From: Rhodanobacter sp. Soil772
GTDB lineage: Bacteria; Pseudomonadota; Gammaproteobacteria; Xanthomonadales; Rhodanobacteraceae
DNA: 64,000 nt
Reading direction: 5' to 3'
Assembly: GCF_001428385.1 (NCBI RefSeq)
Contig: NZ_LMSK01000001.1
Coordinates: forward strand, 311,355 to 375,354
In this document: positions 37,251 through 44,500 of the stretch, piece after piece
Numbering within the stretch: position 1 is the first letter of the stretch
Layout of the letters: the number at the start of each line of letters is the position of its first letter
Notes under the pieces: model-generated
Told to the model about the DNA's origin: nothing
The model's input: the letters and a program-made list of their open reading frames with translations, nothing else
Database searches by the model: none
Program-made: the position numbers and the translations under genes

Positions 37251-37637
37251 TTAGACGGAAGGTGGCTTCACACGGCCGTTCTTCTGCTCGTTCGCTTCGA
37301 GGTACCCCCTAGTTGCCCCTCACCGTGTTTCGATGGCCATCGCAGATGAGGCCATGCAACTTGGCCAAGGGCCGGCCTCAGGCGCGGATGCGCGTGCATG
37401 TTCTGTTTTGACACACGCGAACCGATATCCGACCCGGGTATTCCTCGCGCGCGTGCGCGTACTGGTCCTGAAACTCCCTGTGGAAGCGTTGGTGAATATT
37501 GGGAATTGTTCGGGTTTGACAGGGCGCCTTTAGCCAGGCCGCCAGGATTCAATGAACGTTCGCAAGTCGTCCGTAACGATCGTTTGCGGCTACTCTCTGG
37601 CAAAGACGCTAGGGACGTCTGCAAGGCGGAGATTTAC
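37251..37637. other. Intergenic stretch inside the element remnant, no gene seen
   Basis: About 390 bases between the tRNA-fragment repeat and the DUF4124 gene. Base composition is less GC-rich than the surroundings. Short open frames on both strands have no recognisable protein family or ribosome site. A TTGACA hexamer at 37516-37521 has no convincing -10 partner. It probably contains the promoter of the DUF4124 gene and decayed element DNA. Confidence 0.5.
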
Positions 37638-38222
37638 ATGCGAGTGATTCATTGGGCCTGGGTCGTGGCTTTCCTCGCCGTGTCAGGCGGGGTGCATGCT
37701 GGCGACATCTACGTTTGCAAGGGTGCGAACGGGGTCAACAGTTACCAGAACACGCCGTGCCCTACACCGGCGGCTGAGTTGCAGCACAACACCTACGACG
37801 CTGCGCTGGCTCGGCCCGGCACACAGCCGCCACCGGATGGTGCGCAACAGCCAGTGCAGCAGCGCGAGGTGTACCAGGCGCCGCCTGCTGGCGACGCGTA
37901 CGTCAACTCGCAGCGGAGCCCATCGGCGCCCACGGGTTACCAATGCACTGCCAGCCGGCGCACATGGATCCAGAAGACCCCGTGCCCAGCCACGTACAGC
38001 ACCTCGAACTTCGTGGACATTGACGGACACTTGATGGACGGAACGCCAGTGCGTGGCACCGGGTTTATGCCCGTCGACAAGCCAGTTCAGCAACAGCAGC
38101 TGAGTCGTGACGCGCTATGCGATCAGGTGCGCGCTGGCGCCAGAGTGGGTCAGGGCGGCGGCTCATCGGCCAGCCAGTCGTACGAGCGGAACAAGCTCAA
38201 GCGCAACCTGTGCGGAGGGTAA
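37638..38222 (+). CDS. DUF4124-containing exported protein
   Basis: A 194-residue exported protein: signal peptide (cleavage probably after GGVHAG), then a DUF4124-like N-terminal segment DIYVCKGANGVNSYQNTPCP, which has the usual Y-x-C/W...DG/NG...Y-x-(N/D)-T-P-C pattern. The middle is Pro/Gln-rich, and a second Cys pair (QCTASRRTWIQKTPCP) repeats the first. The C-terminus has two further Cys. ATG 37638 follows GGAG. DUF4124 proteins are periplasmic with unknown function. It lies inside the tRNA-Ala element remnant and may be cargo. Confidence 0.75.
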   Translation: MRVIHWAWVVAFLAVSGGVHAGDIYVCKGANGVNSYQNTPCPTPAAELQHNTYDAALARPGTQPPPDGAQQPVQQREVYQAPPAGDAYVNSQRSPSAPTGYQCTASRRTWIQKTPCPATYSTSNFVDIDGHLMDGTPVRGTGFMPVDKPVQQQQLSRDALCDQVRAGARVGQGGGSSASQSYERNKLKRNLCGG

Positions 38223-38404
38223 ATTGCGCTTTGAAGCCCTGTGCGTCTCTTGTGCTATCGCCATCACGCGCCTCGCAAAGCGGGTTGAAGCCGCGGCGAC
38301 TAAGAGTTCTGACCCTGGCGTCAGCTCTCTGGGCGATATGGTTTCAGTTGTGGAAGGCTGGCGACGTAGCCTAAACACGTCGCCGGCCGCTTGAACTCTC
38401 GCGA

Positions 38405-38695
38405 TCAACCGGCCGTGGCGGCCGGCGTGATGGGCTGCACCTTGGCGCGGAAACGCCGCTGTGCCTGCCACATGTCGTAGTTGCTCTGCATGGCGTACCA
38501 GCTTCCCGGCGTGGTGTTCAGCGCCTTGGACAGGCGCAGATCCATGTCGGGACTAATGCCGGCCGCGCCGTTCAGTACGCGCGACAGCGCGACCCGGGTC
38601 ACCCCCAGCCGTGCGGCGGCATCGGTGACGGTGATGCCGTCCAGCCACTCGCGTAGCACTTCACCGGGGTGCGGGGGGTTGTGCATGGCGGTCAT
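38405..38695 (-). CDS. higA: HigA-type antitoxin
   Basis: A 96-residue XRE-family helix-turn-helix protein of the HigA addiction-module group: [35 protein letters not shown] (in part), followed by the [19 protein letters not shown] segment characteristic of HigA. It binds and neutralises the HigB toxin and represses the shared promoter. It is encoded ten bases after higB, the toxin-first order typical of hig modules. Confidence 0.92.
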   Translation of the reverse strand: MTAMHNPPHPGEVLREWLDGITVTDAAARLGVTRVALSRVLNGAAGISPDMDLRLSKALNTTPGSWYAMQSNYDMWQAQRRFRAKVQPITPAATAG

Positions 38696-38705
38696 GGTGT
38701 TGTCC

Positions 38706-38984
38706 TCAGTGATAGTCCTGGTAATCGATCAGCACGGCATCGCCGTTCTCGAAGGCGAAGGTCAACCGCCAGTGACTGTCCACCCAGACGGCCCAGTGGT
38801 CGACAAGCTTGCCTTTCAGCGGGTGCAGCCGCCAGCCGGGCGCGTTCATGTCTTGTGGGCCGCTGGCCGTGTTCAATCGGCCCAGTTGCAGCCGGAGGCG
38901 CTTGCCGTGCCTGGCCTGTATGCCCGCCGCCTTGCCGGTGCGAAAGAAGGTTTCAACGCCCTTGTGCCGGAAGGATCGGATCAT
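38706..38984 (-). CDS. higB: HigB/RelE-type toxin
   Basis: A 92-residue RelE-superfamily ribosome-dependent mRNA interferase of the HigB group. Family features: [42 protein letters not shown] and [21 protein letters not shown], with Arg, Lys and Tyr/His residues in the expected C-terminal strands. It pairs with HigA downstream. The start lies five bases from a palindromic operator, so the leader is very short. The module sits inside the tRNA-Ala element remnant, and by stabilising it may explain why this DNA persisted. Confidence 0.92.
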   Translation of the reverse strand: MIRSFRHKGVETFFRTGKAAGIQARHGKRLRLQLGRLNTASGPQDMNAPGWRLHPLKGKLVDHWAVWVDSHWRLTFAFENGDAVLIDYQDYH

Positions 38985-39019
38985 GTGTATAGCGTAACGT
39001 TACACGCTATCGGGTGCAA
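38985..39019 (-). promoter_or_regulatory. higBA promoter and palindromic operator
   Basis: On the minus strand TTGCAC (39014-39019) is separated by 17 bases from TACGCT, a plausible -35/-10 pair just before higB. An inverted repeat ATAGCGT...ACGCTAT (38989-38995 and 39004-39010), with the ten-base palindrome GTAACGTTAC (38994-39003) at its centre, overlaps the spacer and -10. This is the expected place for HigA autoregulation. Confidence 0.6.
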
Positions 39020-39037
39020 GTGGAGGTGATGGACGGT

Positions 39038-39190
39038 TTATCCAGCTTTGCGCTTGATCGGCAGCAAATCGGTGTCGCCGAGTAGGGCACCAAGGTAGTC
39101 AGCCCAGGACTGCATCAGTCTGCGGCGCTCCGGCATGTTGAGCATGGTTGCGGGCCGCGTGCACCTTGCTGCTCGCCATGCGCCAGCTGA
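39038..39190 (-). pseudogene. C-terminal remnant of a P4-type tyrosine recombinase, frameshifted
   Basis: One minus-strand frame reads SSKVHAARNHAQH; a one-base shift then gives PERRRLMQSWADYLGALLGD before TAA. Together they match the C-terminal tail of P4-family integrases (K-V-R-x-A-Y-N-H-A-x-H-L-P-E-R-R-x-x-M-Q-x-W-A-D-Y-L). The catalytic domain and N-terminus are missing: only about 70 bases separate this remnant from the terminator of the tRNA-Ala gene. Position and orientation, next to a tRNA 3' end and pointing away from it, fit the integrase of an element inserted there. Confidence 0.6.
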
Positions 39191-39262
39191 CGCCACGAAT
39201 AACCCGGCGTTTCCCCAGCCGGTGATAGCGACATGTTTCTTCCACGCTGCTTGGCGAACGCA

Positions 39263-39310
39263 CACGAAAAAGCCGGCGCAAGGCCGGCTTCTTGTCGATC
39301 ATGAAATCCG
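39263..39310 (-). repeat. tRNA-proximal repeat with tRNA-Ala terminator
   Basis: The 48 bases directly 3' of tRNA-Ala on the minus strand contain a canonical terminator: stem AAGCCGGC/GCCGGCTT (39270-39290) followed by TTTTT. It matches 37183-37230 at 43 of 48 positions. It serves as the terminator of the tRNA gene and marks the near boundary of the element remnant. Confidence 0.7.
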
Positions 39311-39386
39311 TGGTGGAGCGGATGGGGATCGAACCCACGACCTCCACGATGCGAACGTGGCGCTCTCCCAGCTGAGCTACCGCCCC
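39311..39386 (-). tRNA. tRNA-Ala (anticodon CGC)
   Basis: A complete cloverleaf on the minus strand, 76 nt with encoded CCA. Acceptor GGGGCGG pairs with CCGCTCC (one G-T), D-arm AGCTCAGCTGGGAGAGC, anticodon loop TTCGCAT (CGC, reading GCG), T-arm GTGGGTTCGATCCCCAT. Its 3' end is the probable integration site of the neighbouring element remnant. Confidence 0.96.
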
Positions 39387-39446
39387 ACGGAAGCCGCGAA
39401 TATTAGCAGCGTGCGTGGGGGTTCGCCAAGAGCCGATGCATGAGGC

Positions 39447-40562
39447 TCAGCCGGGCAGCAGGTTGGCCAGGCGGTCGTGCAGCACCTCGCGGCGCCAGCC
39501 GTCGAGGAAATCGGGCCATTCGGTGGTGACCACGTATTCCTCCAGCACCTTGCGCGGGCACAGCAGGCCGGGCGGCAGGTCGAGCTCGCCGGCGAGGGCG
39601 TCGATCAGCTGTTTCATGTCGCCGAGGGCTTTCTTTGCCTGGCCCTGCGGGTGGCCGGGGATGCGCGCGGTGGCGGCGATTTCCTCGGTGCTGACCGCGG
39701 GGGCCAGCAATTCGAACAGTTCGCTGCGTTGGGCGGCGCGCAGCGCGCGCTGGCCGCGGCTGCGTTGTTCGAGATCGCCGAGACTGGCCGGCGGCTGCTG
39801 CGCCAGGCTCAGCGCCAGGGTGTCGTCGAGCAGCCACGGGCGCGGCACGTCGAGGCGGCGCGCGCTGCGGTCGCGCCACTGCAGCAGGCGGCGCAGCAGG
39901 GCCTGTTGCGCCGCCTGCCAGTCGGCGGCGGCGCGCAGTGCGCGTTGCGGCTGCGGGTCGCCGTCGCGGTGGCTGGCGCGCTGCTTCAGGCGCGCGCAGT
40001 CCTCGGCATGCCAGGCACTGCGGTCGCGCTGCTGCAGGCGCTCGGCCAGCTGCTCATGGATGGTTTTCAGGTATACGACGTCCAGCGCGGCGTAGCTGCG
40101 TTGCGAGTCGGTGAGCGGGCGTTGCAGCCAGTCCGAGCGGGTCTCGCCCTTGTCCAGGTCCACCCCGGTCAGCTCGGCGACCAGTGCGCGGTAGCTCATG
40201 CCCAGGCCCATGCCGGCGAAGGCGGCGGCGATCTGGGTGTCGAACAGTTGGTGCGGACCACCCGGCAGCAGCGGCGCGAGGGTTTCCAGGTCCTCGCTGG
40301 CGCTGTGCATGATGGTGACCGCCGGGCCGGCGCCGAGCAGCGGCTGCAGCGCCGCGCCGATGTCGAACGCGAGCGGGTCGATCAAGGCGTAGCGCCCGTT
40401 CCAGCCCAGCTGCAGCAGCGCCAGTTGCGGATAGAACGTGTTGCGACGCATGAACTCGGTATCCAGGCCGACGGCGGCGTCGGCGGGTATCGTGGCCAGC
40501 CATGCCTGCAGTGCGTCGGGACGGTCGATCCAGTCGGCGGCAGCGGTTTCGGGCAGTGACAT
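39447..40562 (-). CDS. rnd: Ribonuclease D
   Basis: A 371-residue 3'-5' exoribonuclease that trims tRNA precursors. The DEDDy exonuclease motifs are readable: VGLDTEF (Exo I), IMHSASEDLE (Exo II, with Asp of the following FDTQIAA), and YAALDVVYL (Exo III Tyr/Asp). Helicase-and-RNaseD C-terminal (HRDC) domains follow, including LLDDTLALSLAQQPPASL. ATG 40562 is chosen because AAGGAG lies seven bases upstream. Its position close to a tRNA gene is probably coincidence. It is divergent from the next gene. Confidence 0.95.
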   Translation of the reverse strand: MSLPETAAADWIDRPDALQAWLATIPADAAVGLDTEFMRRNTFYPQLALLQLGWNGRYALIDPLAFDIGAALQPLLGAGPAVTIMHSASEDLETLAPLLPGGPHQLFDTQIAAAFAGMGLGMSYRALVAELTGVDLDKGETRSDWLQRPLTDSQRSYAALDVVYLKTIHEQLAERLQQRDRSAWHAEDCARLKQRASHRDGDPQPQRALRAAADWQAAQQALLRRLLQWRDRSARRLDVPRPWLLDDTLALSLAQQPPASLGDLEQRSRGQRALRAAQRSELFELLAPAVSTEEIAATARIPGHPQGQAKKALGDMKQLIDALAGELDLPPGLLCPRKVLEEYVVTTEWPDFLDGWRREVLHDRLANLLPG

Positions 40563-40662
40563 CGGTACTCCTTGAAAGACGCCGGGCGCGGATTGCCCTG
40601 CCGGCGGTTTGTGCCTATGGTGAGCAGCGCACGATAACAGGCCGCACCAAGGACGCCCATCT

Positions 40663-42600
40663 ATGCCGAACAACGCAACCCTGCGCCGTCAGCGCACTCT
40701 CGGTGGGGCGCTCGGGGTGATCGTGCTGGGGTTCGCGCTGACGTATCACTTCTTTCCGCGGCTGTTTCATGTCGACCCGACCCAGGCACCGCGCCGCTCG
40801 ATGTCGCTGGGTGCCGCCACGCCGGGCAGCGGCCTGCAGCCGGAGCGGGTGTCGGCGATCAACGAACTCAACGCCGGACCACCGCTGACGCTGGCACCGA
40901 CGGCGGTGATCGTCGCGCGCAACAGCAAGAACGCGAATCTGCCCGAGCAGCTGAGCGCGGACCCGCCCGAGGTGCAGGCGCTGCTGGACCGGGCGACCAG
41001 TGCGCTGCATGCCGGCCAGCTGGTCGGCGACGGAAACAGCGCCGCCGCGTTGTTCCAGCAGGCGCTGAAGGACAAGCCGGACAGCCGTCGCGCGGTGCAG
41101 GGCCTGTTCGACGTGCGCGCGCGGCTAGTGGCGGAGATCGACCAGGACATCGCGGTGGGCGACGTCGACGCGGCGCAGGACCTGCTCGGCGCGTTGCGCA
41201 CGCTGCCGAATGCCGAGGCGGAAGTGACCCAGCTGGAGGCGAGCCTGAAGGTCCTGGAGAAGGTGCGGCCGATGCTGGCGAAGGCGGCCGCCCTGCTGCA
41301 GCAGGGCAGGGCCGACCAGCCCGCCGGCGGCAGTGCGCTGGACCTGTACCGCGAGGTGCAGACGCTGGACCCGCAGAATGCGGTGGCCGAGCAGGGCATC
41401 TTCCAGGTGCAGCGGGCGGTGCTCGACCGCGCGCTGGCGGCGGTGGCGCAGAACGATTTTGCCGGCGCGGACCGGGAGCTGGCCAAGGCGCAGGCGATCC
41501 GTCCCGGTTCGCAACAGATGATCGACGTGCACAAGCGCGTCGACGACATCCGCGAGCAGCGCGCGAACGGCGTGCTGGCGCAGGCGCACTCGGCGCTGGA
41601 TGCCGGCAATGTCGGGCTGGCGACGAAGCTGGCGGCGCAGGTGCGGGCGATCGACCCGAGTCTGGCGGCGCTGGCGGCGTTCGACGAACAGCTGACCAAT
41701 GCGCGCCTGTACGCCAGCTACAAGCCTGGTCAGGTGTTCATCGACCGCTACGTCGATTTGCCGGGCAAGGCGCCGGCCATGGTGGTGATTCCCACCGGCA
41801 GTTTCCAGATGGGCGCATCCGCCGCCGACGAGGATCGCATCGACGCCGCGCAGCCGCAGCATACGATCACCGTCAGCAAGGGTTTTGCGATGGCACGTAC
41901 GGCGGTGACGGTAGCGGAGTTCCGCGAATTCGTGCGCGCCAGCGGCTACGTGCCCGACTCGGTCAAGCTGGGCGGCGCCAGCGTGTACGACGAACGCAGC
42001 GGCGCGCTGCACGACGATCCGGATGCCACCTGGCAGGATGATTACGCCGGTCGCAAGGCCGACGACCGGCTGCCGGTGGTGAACGTTTCGTGGAACGACG
42101 CCAAGGCGTATGCCGACTGGCTCGGCCAGCGCACCGGCAAGACCTATCGGCTGCCCAGCGAGGCCGAGTTCGAGTACGCGCTGCGCGGCGGCACCAGCGG
42201 CCGCTATTGGTGGGGCGACGACATGCCCACTCGCCAGGTGGAGAACCTGACCGGCTCCGGCGACCGCTCGCGCAGCGGCCGGCGCTGGAGCCATGCCTTC
42301 CGCAATTACCGCGACGGTTACTGGGGGCCGGCGCCGGCGATGAGCTTCGCCGCCAACCCATTCGGGTTGTACGACATCAACGGCAACGTGTCCGAGTGGG
42401 TGCAGGATTGTTGGCACGACAACTACGTCCGTGCGCCAAACGACGGCAGCGCCTGGATCAACCCGGGCTGCCGTTCCCACGTGGTGCGCGGCGGCTCGTG
42501 GGGCAGCTCGCCGGACCAGGTGGACTCGGCCTACCGCCAAGGCGCCGACGGCGACCTGCGCAGCGGCCGCGTGGGCTTCCGCGTGGTGCGCGAGCTGTAG
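40663..42600 (+). CDS. Membrane-anchored SUMF1/FGE-fold protein with helical repeat region
   Basis: A 645-residue protein with one N-terminal transmembrane helix (residues ~13-32), an alpha-helical TPR-like middle (~100-345, many Ala/Leu/Gln-rich helices) and a C-terminal formylglycine-generating-enzyme/SUMF1 fold (~360-645). FGE-fold marks are VVIPTGSFQMGASA, VNVSWNDAKAYADWL, YRLPSEAEFEYALRGG, GLYDINGNVSEWVQD and VRGGSW. The copper-binding cysteine pair of true formylglycine enzymes is absent after RGGSW (GSSPDQVDSAYRQ), so it is unlikely to activate sulfatases; PvdO- or EgtB-like or binding roles are alternatives. It probably faces the periplasm. AAGGA lies upstream of the start. Confidence 0.85.
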   Translation: MPNNATLRRQRTLGGALGVIVLGFALTYHFFPRLFHVDPTQAPRRSMSLGAATPGSGLQPERVSAINELNAGPPLTLAPTAVIVARNSKNANLPEQLSADPPEVQALLDRATSALHAGQLVGDGNSAAALFQQALKDKPDSRRAVQGLFDVRARLVAEIDQDIAVGDVDAAQDLLGALRTLPNAEAEVTQLEASLKVLEKVRPMLAKAAALLQQGRADQPAGGSALDLYREVQTLDPQNAVAEQGIFQVQRAVLDRALAAVAQNDFAGADRELAKAQAIRPGSQQMIDVHKRVDDIREQRANGVLAQAHSALDAGNVGLATKLAAQVRAIDPSLAALAAFDEQLTNARLYASYKPGQVFIDRYVDLPGKAPAMVVIPTGSFQMGASAADEDRIDAAQPQHTITVSKGFAMARTAVTVAEFREFVRASGYVPDSVKLGGASVYDERSGALHDDPDATWQDDYAGRKADDRLPVVNVSWNDAKAYADWLGQRTGKTYRLPSEAEFEYALRGGTSGRYWWGDDMPTRQVENLTGSGDRSRSGRRWSHAFRNYRDGYWGPAPAMSFAANPFGLYDINGNVSEWVQDCWHDNYVRAPNDGSAWINPGCRSHVVRGGSWGSSPDQVDSAYRQGADGDLRSGRVGFRVVREL

Positions 42601-42614
42601 GCGGACATGAAAAA

Positions 42615-42636
42615 CCCCGCGCGAGGCGGGGTTTTT
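42615..42636. terminator. Bidirectional terminator between FGE-fold gene and tRNA-Leu
   Basis: CCCCGC (42615-42620), loop GCGAG, GCGGGG (42626-42631), flanked by AAAA on the left and TTTTT on the right. The symmetrical A- and T-runs allow intrinsic termination on both strands, matching the converging genes. Confidence 0.85.
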
Positions 42637-42644
42637 CCTTGCGT

Positions 42645-42730
42645 TGGTACCGGTGAGAGGACTCGAACCTCCACTGTGTCACCACAAGCGGATTTTGAGT
42701 CCGCCGCGTCTACCATTCCGCCACACCGGC
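42645..42730 (-). tRNA. tRNA-Leu (anticodon CAA)
   Basis: A complete class II tRNA on the minus strand, 86 nt with encoded CCA and a long variable arm. Acceptor GCCGGTG pairs with CACCGGT, the anticodon loop is CTCAAAA (CAA, reading TTG), and the T-arm contains GGTTCGAGTCC. Confidence 0.95.
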
Positions 42731-42757
42731 ATGTGTGAGCGGGGAATTATGCCGGGT

Positions 42758-43339
42758 TCAGTGCACGCGGTCGAGTCCCAGCTGGCGCACGTCGCGACCG
42801 TACCAGCGGTCTTCCGGCAGCGGCTGGAACACGGCGCAGCGGAGCATCGGGCCGGAATAGATGTGCAGGCTGACGGTGACCGCGCTGTCGCTGGGGTTGC
42901 GGATGCTGTGGTATTCGTGCGGCGGGATCAGGCTGCCGGCTGAACCAGCGCCGGCCTGGATCGAGCCGACCGGCTGGAAGCAGTAGCGCTGCGCGTCGTG
43001 TTCCAGCAGTTCGTACTGCACGATCTCCAGCGCGCCGTTCCATACGCCCTCGACGCACCACATGCCGTCGTGGTCGTGGATCGGCGTGCCCTGGCCCGGC
43101 CCCCAGGTCATCGCCACCACGCAGTAGCCGTGTTCCTCGCTGCGGTACAGCTCGCGGCGGGCGTAGTGTTCGGCGTTCGCTTCGAACACGCAGTCGGGCA
43201 GGGTCACCGCATTCTCGCGGATCAGCCTGCACAGGCTGTTGCGCAGGCTGTCGGTGAGCTCGTGGGTAGTCGGCTTGGTCACGGCGGCGTCGATCGCGTC
43301 GATCAGGGTGCGGCTGCCGGGGAAATCCAGGGTAAGCAT
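42758..43339 (-). CDS. Cysteine dioxygenase family protein
   Basis: A 193-residue cupin of the cysteine dioxygenase type I family. The iron ligands are in TPIHDHDGMWC (two His) and HEYHSIRN (third His); the first strand ending GYCVVAMTWGPGQG and the VSLHIYSGPM strand are typical. It would oxidise cysteine (or a related thiol such as 3-mercaptopropionate) to a sulfinate. It follows the MetX-family gene after 49 bases on the same strand, pairing a probable cysteine-synthesis step with a cysteine-removal step. Substrate is not certain from sequence. Confidence 0.88.
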   Translation of the reverse strand: MLTLDFPGSRTLIDAIDAAVTKPTTHELTDSLRNSLCRLIRENAVTLPDCVFEANAEHYARRELYRSEEHGYCVVAMTWGPGQGTPIHDHDGMWCVEGVWNGALEIVQYELLEHDAQRYCFQPVGSIQAGAGSAGSLIPPHEYHSIRNPSDSAVTVSLHIYSGPMLRCAVFQPLPEDRWYGRDVRQLGLDRVH

Positions 43340-43388
43340 GATGATCTCGGTGTGATGCGTGATGCGGCTTATCTTAGCAGTGCGGCCT

Positions 43389-44498
43389 TCATGCAGCCGC
43401 CAGCCTGTTCAGGAAGCCGCCGATCGCGCGGCTGTAGTTGTCGATGTCGACCAGGAACGCGTCGTGGCCTTGCGGCGAGTCCAGTGCCACGAATTCCACC
43501 CGGGCGCCGGCCGCCTGCAGGCCTTCGGCGATCTGTTCCTGCTGCTGCAGCGGGAACAGGATGTCGGTGCTGACGCCGATCACCATCGCCTGCTCGATGC
43601 GGATGCGCTTGAGCCCTTCCAGCACGCTGCCGTGGCCGTATTCGGCGATGTCGAACCAGTCGCTGGCGCGCGACAGGTACAGGTAGCTGTTCGGGTCGAA
43701 ATGGCGCACGAAGCGCTGGGCGTGGCCTTCCAGGTAGGACTCGACCTGGAACTCGCGGCCGAACGGCTCGTCCTCGCGCTGCTCGGGGTCGAGCCGGATC
43801 CGCGCGAAGCGGCCGTTCCATTCCATCGCCGAGCGATAGGTGATCACGCCGAGCTTGCGCGCGATGCTCATGCCGATGTCGGGGTAGTTGGCGTCGTCGT
43901 AGCGGCCTTCGTTCCAGTGCGGGTCGAGCCGGATCGCCTCGCGCTGCAGCGAGCGGATCGCGATGGCGAACGGCTGCGCCTGCGGCGCGGTGTCCACGCT
44001 GATGTGCGCGCGCACGCTGTGCGGGTGCAGCAGCATGTAGGCCAGCGCGCTCATGCCGCCCATCGAGCAGCCGATCAGGCAGGCCAGCTGGCCGATGCCG
44101 AGGCTGCCGGCGACGCCGTGCGCGGCATTGGCGACGTCTTCCAGCGCCAGCTCGGGAAACGCCAGCCGGTACGGCTCGCCGCTGGCCGGGTCGATCGAGG
44201 CGGGGCAGGTCGAGCCCTTGTCGCTGCCCAGCGAGTTCACGCAGATCACGAACCAGCGCGTGGTGTCGATCGCCTTGCCGGGGCCGGCCATGCCTTCCCA
44301 CCAGCCCGGCGTGGGATCTTCCGCGCAGGAGGTCATGTGCGCACTGGGCGACAGGCCGGTGAGCACCAGCACGGCGTTGTCGCGCGCCGCGTTCAACGTG
44401 CCCCAGGTTTCGTACGCGACGTGCGCGCCGAGCAATTCGCCGCCGCGCTTCATCGCGAACGGCGAGGGCAGGGCAAAATAGCGGCGCGCGTCGCCCAT
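43389..44498 (-). CDS. MetX-family acyltransferase, probably serine O-succinyltransferase
   Basis: A 369-residue alpha/beta hydrolase-fold acyltransferase. The nucleophile elbow is GCSMGGMSALAY, and the Asp/His of the triad are in VSTDILFP and SPQGHDAFL. The block WGMAGPGKAIDTTRWFVICVNSLGS (in part) followed by KGSTCPASIDPASGEPY resembles the Xanthomonadales serine O-succinyltransferases, a MetX-like subgroup that makes O-succinylserine for cysteine synthesis, rather than classical homoserine O-acetyltransferase. That substrate call is inference. ATG 44498 lies three bases after the ccmI stop with AAGGTG upstream; a TTG at 44504 is less likely. Confidence 0.82.
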   Translation of the reverse strand: MGDARRYFALPSPFAMKRGGELLGAHVAYETWGTLNAARDNAVLVLTGLSPSAHMTSCAEDPTPGWWEGMAGPGKAIDTTRWFVICVNSLGSDKGSTCPASIDPASGEPYRLAFPELALEDVANAAHGVAGSLGIGQLACLIGCSMGGMSALAYMLLHPHSVRAHISVDTAPQAQPFAIAIRSLQREAIRLDPHWNEGRYDDANYPDIGMSIARKLGVITYRSAMEWNGRFARIRLDPEQREDEPFGREFQVESYLEGHAQRFVRHFDPNSYLYLSRASDWFDIAEYGHGSVLEGLKRIRIEQAMVIGVSTDILFPLQQQEQIAEGLQAAGARVEFVALDSPQGHDAFLVDIDNYSRAIGGFLNRLAAA

Positions 44499-44500
44499 GG

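Noticed and set aside
37516..37521. TTGACA hexamer as promoter of the DUF4124 gene
   Set aside because: No acceptable -10 hexamer at 16-18 bases; position about 120 bases before the start also gives no support.
37268..37624. Minus-strand frame in the gap before the DUF4124 gene
   Set aside because: No ribosome site, no family resemblance, and it overlaps the expected promoter region of the DUF4124 gene.
40663..42600. Reading the FGE-fold gene as a sulfatase-activating enzyme
   Set aside because: The Cys pair required for copper binding is absent and no sulfatase gene is in the window.
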